Source: a bacterium | GTDB taxonomy: Bacteria; Actinomycetota; Acidimicrobiia; Acidimicrobiales; CATQHL01 | NCBI GenBank assembly: GCA_026713745.1 | Contig: JAPONU010000302.1 | Location: 1-5,323, forward strand | DNA: 5,323 bases | Reading direction: 5' to 3' | In this document: piece after piece, positions 1-5,323 of the stretch | How the letters are laid out: each line of letters opens with the position of its first letter | Position numbering within the stretch: the stretch's first letter is position 1 | Program-made: the position numbers and the translations under genes | Notes under the pieces: generated by a model | The model's input: the letters and a program-made list of their open reading frames with translations, nothing else | Told to the model about the DNA's origin: nothing | Database searches by the model: none

Positions 1-3000
1 GCCTGCTCTACTACAGACCTCTCAAGTTGGGAACCCTGGACCTCGGCAGTTCCGACCGTGCGGTTCTGGGGGCGCTGCTGACCTCCAAGCCGGGCACGAG
101 CGTTTCGCTGCGAGCGCTATTCGCCAACTCTGTCGCCGAGAGCGAGAACTGGGCCGACGACGCGGTGCGCCGGGCCAGGTCGGTCAGCCGCAAGGCGGTG
201 GAGAACTTCGAAGAGCGAGGCGTGAACACGCTCTTCATCGTCCAAGGGATGGCCAGCTGGGTGGTTCCGCAGGGCGGGCCGAGGACCAGCCCGGCGGCAC
301 CGGTTCTGATGTGCGCCGCGGGACTGCATCGACGGGGCGCATCCGAGGCCGACTTCGATCTGTCCCTCGACGGCGAGTGGACCGTCAACGACGCCCTACT
401 GCGATTCCTGGCCAAGGAGTTCAACGTCTCCGTGTCCGGTGAGGAACTGCTCGGTTCGAAACTGTCCGACGCCCGCCTCGACGAGACCGAAGTGGCAGAG
501 ATCTTCGGCGATCTCCGCGCCCGGGCCGTCCCGGTACCCGGGTTCACCATCGAGCAGCAGCTGGTCGTCGGCAACTTCATGTACCGGAAGATGCCGATGG
601 TTGCCGACATCGAGGAGAACCTCGAGGCGCTTGCCGGCAACGATCTCATCGCTGCAATAGCCGGAGACCGTGAGGCCGGCGAGTCCTTGCGCGGCGAGCA
701 CACCCAGCGCATCGACCAGTCGCTCCCGGACACCGTGCCCGCGGCGGACGAGTACCTGGTCCTCGACGCCGACTCCTCGCAGAACGCAGCCGTCAACGCT
801 GCGCTCGCCGGCGAGTCGTTCGTGCTGCAAGGGCCACCAGGTACGGGCAAGAGCCAGACCATCGCCAACCTCATCGCTGCGATGATGGCCCGCGGCCGCA
901 GCGTCCTGTTCGTGGCCGAGAAGCGTGCCGCCATCGACGCGGTCACGAAACGGTTGACGAACGTCGGCCTCGACGGGTTCGTGATGGACTTCCACGGCGG
1001 AACCCTGCGCCGCCGCGATCTGGCCCGGCGCCTCGACGAGTCGTTGGAAGCCATCGGCGGCACGCCGCCGACCGACGACGAGAACCTCCACGATCGCCTT
1101 GAGGATTCCAGATCGGAACTGTCGGGCTACACAGAGGCACTGCACACTGAACGCCGGCCGTGGGGTGTGTCGTTCTACGATGTGCACACCCGACTGTTGG
1201 AAGTCCGGCGCAACCACACCGCGGACACGCCGCCGGTGACATTCCCAAGCGACGTGTTGGCGCAGCTCGACTCGGGCACGGTGCGTGACGTGCGACGCGA
1301 CCTGAGCGACTGGAGCGACCTCGCCGCGTCGCTGGTGTCGGGCGACTCACCGTGGGCCGGTGCCGTTGTCTCCACCATCGACGACGTGCGGCGCGCGCAG
1401 CATTCACTGGGAGTGCTCGCCGAGACCGTTCCCGAAGCCGGCAGGCGCTGCGGCGAACTGCTCCTCGAATTGGGCTTGGAGGCCCCCTGCTCGGTGGCGG
1501 CCTGTGGTGACCTGATCGAGTTGCTCGGCGACTTGGACAAGTTCGCCTCGCATCACGGCATGATGGTCTTCGAGAACGACCTCGACTCGCTGGAAGCCGA
1601 TCTCGCTCCTGCGGTGGGCGGCTTGCGCGCATCGGGCGCCCGGCTTTTCGGCGGCCGCTACCGAGCGGCACGGCGCGCCGTCATAAAATCGTCAGCAGCA
1701 GGGGCGAAACTCCGCGGCAAGGTCGCGCTCGACCTGGTGAACAAGGCGCGCGCTGCGGCCGAGCGCTGGAAAACCCTCGGCGGCAAGGGGCAGCCGCATC
1801 TCGCGGGGGACTTGACGCCGTTCGCGGCTGCGCACGGCGCCACGCGGGAGCCGCTCGATCACCTTGCCGCCCTGCTGCCCGGGCACCGACTAGAGGACGG
1901 AACGCACGAAGAACTCGCCGCGACCATCGGTGACCTACTCGCCGACGAGGGCACGCTGCACCGGCTACCTCGGATCTCCGAGATCGAGGAGCGCTGCGCC
2001 ACGGCCGGCGCCGGCATTCTCCTTGAACGCGTCAGGTCCGGCGCTCTTGCCTCGTCCGGGCTCACCGCCGCCTTCGAACTGGCATGGCTGGAGTCCGTGC
2101 GCCGGGAAGTGCTGTTGGCGGACGGGCGCCTATCCGGCTTCGACGCCGATCGTCAGAACCGTCTGGTCGCAGAGTTCCGCTCCGCCGACGTCGAACACCT
2201 GACGAGCACTCCGGCCCGCGTTCGGCGCCGGCTTGCCGAGCACGCCATCGAGGTGCGCAACGGCCACCCCGACCAGGATACGTTGATCCGCCGAGAGGCC
2301 GCCAAGAAGACACGCCACCTGCCCTTGCGGCAACTCTTCGAGAGGGCGCCGGACGTGCTCACCACAGTGCGCCCCTGCTGGGCGATGTCGCCGCTGGACG
2401 TGGCCCAGACGCTGCCGCCGCGACCCCTGTTCGATCTGGTCGTCTTCGACGAGGGAAGCCAGGTGCTCCCGTGCGACGCCATACCGGCGCTGCTGCGGGC
2501 ACCGCGGGCCATGGTGGCGGGCGACTCGCGCCAGTTGCCTCCTACGACGTTCTTCGACGGCACCGACGACGATTTCGAGGCGGACGATGATGCCGAACTC
2601 GGGGCGTTCGAGTCAATTCTGAACGTCATGGACGCGCTTCTGTCCCGCCGCCCGCTCACCTGGCACTACCGGTCGGCCAACGAGCGCCTCATCGCCTTCT
2701 CCAACCGCAACATCTACCACGGTGGGCTAACCACGTTCCCCGGTGCCGTAGGCGACGGGTGCTTGAGCTTCGAGTTAGTTGAACACCGGCCGGGCGCGCC
2801 CGTCGAGACGAGAAGCAACCCGGACGAGGTCCGCCGGGTGGTCGATCTGATGATCGACCACGCCCGCAGACGACCGGATGAGACGCTCGGCGTGATCGCC
2901 ATGGGCCGCTACCACGCCGACCGCATCGAGGAGGTCCTGCGGCAACGGCTCGACGCCGAATGCAGCCCCGATCTCGAGGCGTTCTTCGACGAGATAGCCC

Positions 3001-4028
3001 CCGAGCGTGCCTTCGTAAAGAACCTGGAGCGAGTGCAGGGCGACGAGCGCGACGCCATCATCCTCAGCGTCGGCTATGGCAAGAACGACCGCGGGCAGGT
3101 TGTCTACCGTTTCGGCCCGCTCAACGCCGAAGGCGGCGAGCGACGCCTCAACGTGGCGGTCACGCGGGCCCGCAAGCGGATGACGCTCGTGGCGTCGTTC
3201 TCCCACGCGGAGATGGACCCGAGCCGCAGTTCCGCGGAGGGCGCACGACTCCTGCGGGGCTACCTCAAGTACGCCGAGAGCGGCGGAACCGACCTTTCCG
3301 GTGGCGACACGGTCGAGCCGCTCAACCCCTTCGAGGTGGACGTCCTCGACAAGCTGACCGCCGCCGGACTCAACGTTGTGCCCCAGTACGGCTGCTCGGG
3401 CTACCGGATCGACTTCGCGGTGCGCCACCCGAGTCGACCGGCGAGCTTCGTCCTGGCCGTGGAGGCCGACGGCGCGAGCTACCACTCCTCACACACCGCA
3501 CGGGACCGGGACCGGCTGCGCCAGGATCATCTGGAGCGCCTGGGCTGGCGCTTCTGCCGCATCTGGTCCACCGACTGGTTCAGCAACCACCGCCCGGAGG
3601 TCGAACGTGTTCTCGACGCCTACCGGCGGGCGGTTCACGAAGTCGACTCGGGCAGGATCCCCTTTCGCGATGGTGGCGGCCGGCGTGGTGGCACCCGAGC
3701 AGGTGCGGCTGTCGGCCACTCGGTCCGCGACAGGGCCACGAGTGGGATCTCGCAGCAGGCCGCCGCTCCGACAGCCGACCAGCGGGGCGCGGGGCCGCGG
3801 CTGCCGCGAAACACGCCCATCACTGAGCACTCCCAGGAATCGCTCGTACGGCTCGCGAAGTGGGTGATGTCCGACGGACTCCTTCGCACCGACGAGCAGA
3901 TCTTCGAGGAGATGTTCGAGAGGCTCGGCTACGGGCGCCGGGGAAGCCGCATCAAGGAGGCACTGTTCGACGCAATCCGGTCGGCCCGTGGCGCATCCGC
4001 GGATGGCCGAGAAACCAATGACGTTTAG
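1..4028 (+). CDS. DUF4011-type SF1 helicase with C-terminal Vsr-like nuclease domain (5' partial)
   Basis: Likely a DNA-processing ATPase-nuclease acting in the cytoplasm. The frame is open to the left edge: the first full codon is at 3 and 1341 residues follow before TAG at 4026. The residues before the TTG at 27 read LLYYRPLK, which continues into GTLDLG. This resembles the conserved start of DUF4011 proteins, so the TTG is not the start and probably only a few tens of residues are missing. SF1 motifs by base position: Q-motif Gln 780-782; Walker A GPPGTGKS 831-854; motif Ia near 903-932; Walker B DEGSQ 2448-2462, where relatives usually have DEAS; motif III GDSRQLPP 2520-2543; WHYRS 2661-2675; VQGDERD 3033-3053; motif VI LNVAVTRAR 3147-3173. 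About 1.5 kb of helical insertion separates Ia from Walker B. The nuclease domain (about 3321-3650) has Glu 3333, Asp 3411, Glu 3462 and Asp 3468 (VEADG), His 3483 and a WSTDWF end at 3564-3581, the PD-(D/E)XK pattern of the MTES_1575/Vsr-like family. A Gly/Arg/Ala-rich linker (about 3650-3830) leads to a small helical domain (3843-3980). The family assignment is from motif recognition. The architecture matches a reported single-gene antiphage type; a defence role here is inference. Confidence 0.93.
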   Translation, partial: LLYYRPLKLGTLDLGSSDRAVLGALLTSKPGTSVSLRALFANSVAESENWADDAVRRARSVSRKAVENFEERGVNTLFIVQGMASWVVPQGGPRTSPAAPVLMCAAGLHRRGASEADFDLSLDGEWTVNDALLRFLAKEFNVSVSGEELLGSKLSDARLDETEVAEIFGDLRARAVPVPGFTIEQQLVVGNFMYRKMPMVADIEENLEALAGNDLIAAIAGDREAGESLRGEHTQRIDQSLPDTVPAADEYLVLDADSSQNAAVNAALAGESFVLQGPPGTGKSQTIANLIAAMMARGRSVLFVAEKRAAIDAVTKRLTNVGLDGFVMDFHGGTLRRRDLARRLDESLEAIGGTPPTDDENLHDRLEDSRSELSGYTEALHTERRPWGVSFYDVHTRLLEVRRNHTADTPPVTFPSDVLAQLDSGTVRDVRRDLSDWSDLAASLVSGDSPWAGAVVSTIDDVRRAQHSLGVLAETVPEAGRRCGELLLELGLEAPCSVAACGDLIELLGDLDKFASHHGMMVFENDLDSLEADLAPAVGGLRASGARLFGGRYRAARRAVIKSSAAGAKLRGKVALDLVNKARAAAERWKTLGGKGQPHLAGDLTPFAAAHGATREPLDHLAALLPGHRLEDGTHEELAATIGDLLADEGTLHRLPRISEIEERCATAGAGILLERVRSGALASSGLTAAFELAWLESVRREVLLADGRLSGFDADRQNRLVAEFRSADVEHLTSTPARVRRRLAEHAIEVRNGHPDQDTLIRREAAKKTRHLPLRQLFERAPDVLTTVRPCWAMSPLDVAQTLPPRPLFDLVVFDEGSQVLPCDAIPALLRAPRAMVAGDSRQLPPTTFFDGTDDDFEADDDAELGAFESILNVMDALLSRRPLTWHYRSANERLIAFSNRNIYHGGLTTFPGAVGDGCLSFELVEHRPGAPVETRSNPDEVRRVVDLMIDHARRRPDETLGVIAMGRYHADRIEEVLRQRLDAECSPDLEAFFDEIAPERAFVKNLERVQGDERDAIILSVGYGKNDRGQVVYRFGPLNAEGGERRLNVAVTRARKRMTLVASFSHAEMDPSRSSAEGARLLRGYLKYAESGGTDLSGGDTVEPLNPFEVDVLDKLTAAGLNVVPQYGCSGYRIDFAVRHPSRPASFVLAVEADGASYHSSHTARDRDRLRQDHLERLGWRFCRIWSTDWFSNHRPEVERVLDAYRRAVHEVDSGRIPFRDGGGRRGGTRAGAAVGHSVRDRATSGISQQAAAPTADQRGAGPRLPRNTPITEHSQESLVRLAKWVMSDGLLRTDEQIFEEMFERLGYGRRGSRIKEALFDAIRSARGASADGRETNDV

Positions 4029-4277
4029 GATCGCGGCGAGCGTGCGGCTACGAAGCCGGACGGATCGCGAACATCTCCACAGCGGGGCCCGGCGCCGCAG
4101 CTCCGCACCGGCCTGCCGATTGGGAGACACAAGCGAAACCGGCTGGTAGAACTCGCCGGTTGGATCAGATCCGACGGTCTCCCACGGAGCGACGAACAGG
4201 TCTTGCAGGAGATGTACAAGCGACTGGGGTATACGGGCCGCGAGCCCGGCGTCCGGGAAACACTGCAAGGAGTGATC
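3780..4277 (+). repeat. Exact 300-nt-offset tandem duplication of the helicase C-terminal domain
   Basis: Bases 3780-3977, inside the helicase gene, and 4080-4277, after its stop, translate in the same frame to homologous segments offset by exactly 100 codons with no gap. By hand count 31 of 66 residues are identical. Shared blocks include QRG, SDGL, DEQ, EM and RLGY. At base level I count 77 matches in 120 positions (3841-3960 against 4141-4260), again without gaps. Many identical residues use different synonymous codons, so the copies are old and appear to have diverged under protein-level constraint. Similarity upstream of 3780/4080 is weak, but V-x-D-R can be aligned at 3723-3734 and 4023-4034. 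There the TAG stop lies opposite an arginine codon. The unit may therefore span about 3720-4019 and 4020-4319; those outer borders are inferred. Confidence 0.85.
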
Positions 4278-4319
4278 GAGCGGGACGCGTACCTGACTCG
4301 CAGGTACGGGAAGCTGTGA
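4029..4319 (+). pseudogene. In-frame remnant (or readthrough extension) carrying a second C-terminal helicase domain
   Basis: Directly after the helicase TAG, the same frame stays open for 96 codons to TGA at 4317-4319. The translation has a basic, low-complexity first third and then a helical domain (4137-4319) homologous to the last domain of the helicase. It has no plausible start of its own: the first in-frame ATG, at 4212, would begin in the middle of the domain. It is therefore either a former C-terminal part of the helicase, cut off by a nonsense change, or an extension made by readthrough of TAG. Two features favour decay. The RRGSRI segment of the first copy is GREPGV here, and the LLRT segment has become LPRS, placing a proline in the helical domain. 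The open frame, normal end and many synonymous differences favour a long coding history. I lean towards a vestigial extension. Confidence 0.6.
4045..4058 (+). terminator. Small hairpin just downstream of the helicase stop
   Basis: A perfect 5-bp stem, CGGCT/AGCCG, closes on the four-base loop ACGA and begins 17 bases after the TAG. No T-run follows, so it is not a canonical intrinsic terminator. U-less terminators are suggested for GC-rich bacteria, but a 5-bp stem is short and could be chance. If TAG is read through, a hairpin here could influence that; this is speculation. Confidence 0.2.
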
Positions 4320-4383
4320 CGCACCCGAGCGCCCTCCGGATGGCGATGCGGTGAACGTGCACGTTGACGCGGTGGACCACGGC

Positions 4384-4403
4384 GGGCGCAGCAAGGCGCG
4401 CCT
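4384..4403 (-). terminator. Weak GC hairpin at the convergent junction, 3' of the SDR gene
   Basis: Bases 4385-4389 (GGCGC) pair with 4398-4402 (GCGCC) around an eight-base loop, with a possible extra wobble pair outside. It lies 15-35 bases beyond the SDR stop codon on the minus strand, where a terminator is expected. There is no T-tract on either strand. The rest of 4320-4417 shows no gene and no better hairpin. Low confidence. Confidence 0.22.
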
Positions 4404-4417
4404 GTGAGCGTCGGCTG

Positions 4418-5164
4418 CTACTGCAGGCCCTGCGCCAGGCCGCCGTCGACGGGCACGGCCGCGCCGGTGAGGTAGCCGGCCCACTCCGAGCACAACAGGG
4501 CGGCCACCCGCCCGAAGTCGCCGGGATCGCCGAGCCTGCGGGCCGGCACCTTCCGGGTCACCGCCGGCAGTTCTTCGTCCCACACCGAGCGCAGGCGGGC
4601 GGTGTCGTGCAGCCCGGGCTGAATGGAGTTGACGGTCACACCGTCGGCGGCCATCTCCCCCGCCAGCGTCTTGAGGAACCCTGTGGCTCCGGCGCGCGCC
4701 GTGTTGGAGAGGATGAGGCCGAGAACCGGTTGGCGCGCGGTCACCGAGGTGATGGCCAGGATCCGCCCCCAGCGCCGCTCGCGCATCTCGGGGGTCACGG
4801 CGTAGCACATGGCCACAACCGACATCAGATTGAGATGCAGCGCCTCGAGGTAGTCCGCCGGTCCGAACGACTCGTAGCTCCCGTCGGGCGGGCCGCCGGC
4901 GTTCACCACCAGGATGTCGATTCCCCCGCCGAGTGCGGCACGCGCGTCGGTCACGAATGCTTCGGCGCCGGCCGCGCCGGAGACGTCGGCGACCACCGGG
5001 ACAGCCCCCGGAATCCCCCCGGCGGCACGGCTCAGCCGTTCGGGATCCCGCCCGGAGATCACCACACTGCAGCCCTCGGCCGCCAGCGCCTCCACCACCG
5101 CCAGACCCAAACCCGCGGAGGAGGCCGCGACCGCGGCTCGCTTACCGCTCAATCCCAGATCCAT
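4418..5164 (-). CDS. Short-chain dehydrogenase/reductase with non-canonical active site
   Basis: A 248-residue Rossmann-fold protein, the usual SDR length, complete from ATG (5164-5162) to TAG (4420-4418). The start gives the normal SDR opening, MDLGLSGKRAAV; an alternative TTG at 5230 would add 22 residues lacking SDR character. The cofactor loop reads AASSAGLG (residues 13-20) where classical members have TGxxxGxG. The NAG motif (88-90) and the structural Asn112 are present. Ser140 fits the catalytic serine, but 13 residues later the YxxxK site is Ser153-x-x-x-Arg157. The C-terminal end has the typical GAAVPVDGG. This pattern fits the FabG-like SDR subgroup (CDD cd05344, from memory), described as imperfect in both cofactor motif and catalytic tetrad. 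Such proteins are often auto-named 3-oxoacyl-ACP reductase, which these residues do not support; cofactor use and reaction are unknown. It converges on the helicase gene and diverges from the amidohydrolase start 82 bases away. No Shine-Dalgarno sequence is seen, but a TANNNT hexamer lies six bases upstream. Confidence 0.92.
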   Translation of the reverse strand: MDLGLSGKRAAVAASSAGLGLAVVEALAAEGCSVVISGRDPERLSRAAGGIPGAVPVVADVSGAAGAEAFVTDARAALGGGIDILVVNAGGPPDGSYESFGPADYLEALHLNLMSVVAMCYAVTPEMRERRWGRILAITSVTARQPVLGLILSNTARAGATGFLKTLAGEMAADGVTVNSIQPGLHDTARLRSVWDEELPAVTRKVPARRLGDPGDFGRVAALLCSEWAGYLTGAAVPVDGGLAQGLQ

Positions 5165-5170
5165 GCGCAG

Positions 5171-5176
5171 AGGGTA
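5171..5176 (-). promoter_or_regulatory. Possible leaderless -10 element for the SDR gene
   Basis: On the minus strand TACCCT, matching TANNNT, ends six bases before the SDR ATG. That spacing would place the transcription start at or next to the start codon, as in leaderless actinobacterial genes. There is no purine-rich Shine-Dalgarno sequence, which is consistent. No recognisable -35 box was found. Confidence 0.3.
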
Positions 5177-5231
5177 CCGACGAGAGACTTGGGGCGGGAC
5201 GGGCAGGCCGAAGGCTCCGGAGACGCTCAAC

Positions 5232-5237
5232 TAGCCT
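5232..5237 (+). promoter_or_regulatory. Possible near-leaderless -10 element for the amidohydrolase gene
   Basis: TAGCCT, matching TANNNT, ends nine bases before the ATG at 5247, so transcription could start within a few bases of the start codon. No Shine-Dalgarno sequence and no clear -35 box are visible. Its first three bases are also the in-frame TAG that closes the reading frame upstream of this gene. Confidence 0.25.
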
Positions 5238-5246
5238 GCCGCGGCA

Positions 5247-5323
5247 ATGGTCGAGGCACCCGACGCCGGCGCAGAGCCGGACGTTCTGCTGATCAGCGGC
5301 GGTGACGTGGTCACGATGAACGC
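5247..5323 (+). CDS. Amidohydrolase-family N-terminus (3' partial)
   Basis: Twenty-five complete codons run from ATG at 5247 off the right edge. After a short acidic, alanine/proline-rich lead, the translation reads DVLLISGGDVVTMN. This is the characteristic first beta-strand pair of composite-domain amidohydrolases, the family of cytosine/guanine deaminases, chlorohydrolases of the TrzN/AtzA type and S-adenosylhomocysteine/methylthioadenosine deaminases. An in-frame TAG at 5232-5234 with no other start between makes this ATG the only reasonable start. The metal-binding HxH motif and all catalytic residues would lie beyond the window, so substrate and exact subfamily cannot be told. It diverges from the SDR gene across 82 bases, which may reflect shared regulation or a common pathway. 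The call rests on one short but typical motif. Confidence 0.6.
   Translation, partial: MVEAPDAGAEPDVLLISGGDVVTMN

Noticed and set aside
27..29. TTG as the start codon of the helicase
   Set aside because: The frame is open upstream, and the preceding codons (LLYYRPLK) look like part of the conserved DUF4011 segment, so the true start lies outside the window.
11..1063. 350-codon minus-strand ORF opposite the helicase N-terminal half
   Set aside because: It is antisense to a well-supported coding region. Its Ser/Arg/Ala-rich translation shows no domain and is typical of the antisense frame in GC-rich genes. The same holds for minus-strand ORFs at 396-1217, 943-1671, 2153-2659 and 2775-3485.
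2960..3826. 288-codon plus-strand ORF in another frame inside the helicase gene
   Set aside because: The helicase frame carries motifs V and VI and the nuclease residues over this interval. The alternative frame is Arg/Pro/Gly low-complexity.
4160..4354. 64-codon plus-strand ORF after the helicase
   Set aside because: It is in a different frame from the duplicated helicase domain over the same bases, and that domain's homology shows which frame was coding.
4354..4365. Perfect 12-base palindrome AACGTGCACGTT flanked by GCGGTG direct repeats
   Set aside because: About one 12-base palindrome is expected by chance in a window this long. It sits between convergent gene ends, where an operator is unlikely, and it has no loop or T-tract to act as a terminator.
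3489..4808. 439-codon minus-strand ORF spanning the helicase end and part of the SDR
   Set aside because: It overlaps the nuclease domain in antisense and the SDR in a different frame on the same strand. Its composition is Arg/Ala/Pro-rich with no motif.
4364..5305. 313-codon plus-strand ORF over the SDR
   Set aside because: It is an antisense shadow of the SDR, rich in Gly/His/Arg with no recognisable domain, and it also overlaps the start of the amidohydrolase.
1..5323. CRISPR array, tRNA, rRNA or insertion-sequence ends
   Set aside because: Reading both strands, I found no regularly spaced repeats, no tRNA cloverleaf or rRNA-like stretch, no transposase and no terminal inverted repeats.

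Overview
The window is about two-thirds G+C by eye, with strong third-position GC bias. This bias opens long antisense and off-frame ORFs throughout. Its genes look like those of a high-GC actinobacterium or a related lineage; this is inferred from composition, protein style and possible leaderless promoters, not from a phylogenetic marker.

Layout. (1) Bases 1-4028 (+) hold most of one very large gene, cut at its 5' end by the window edge. It encodes a DUF4011-type N-terminal region, a superfamily 1 helicase with all the main motifs, a Vsr-like PD-(D/E)XK nuclease domain, a low-complexity linker and a small helical C-terminal domain. DUF4011-helicase-Vsr single-protein architectures have been reported as antiphage proteins, so this is a defence candidate, but no defence neighbour is visible here. 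(2) Bases 4029-4319 contain no independent gene. In the same frame as the helicase, just past its TAG stop, they hold a second, diverged copy of the helicase's C-terminal domain. The copy is displaced by exactly 300 nt, aligns without gaps, and ends at its own TGA. (3) Bases 4320-4417 are non-coding space between convergent genes, with one weak hairpin. (4) Bases 4418-5164 (-) encode a complete short-chain dehydrogenase/reductase (SDR) of the subgroup whose cofactor and catalytic motifs are non-canonical. (5) Bases 5165-5246 are a short divergent intergenic region in which each flanking gene has a TANNNT hexamer a few bases before its ATG. (6) Bases 5247-5323 (+) are the first 25 codons of what looks like an amidohydrolase.

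The helicase-nuclease and the SDR/amidohydrolase pair look like two unrelated neighbourhoods that meet at the convergent junction near 4320-4417. The SDR and amidohydrolase diverge from one short shared region and may belong to the same metabolic function, but the sequence does not reveal a substrate. The most unusual element is the hidden in-frame tandem domain copy behind the amber stop.
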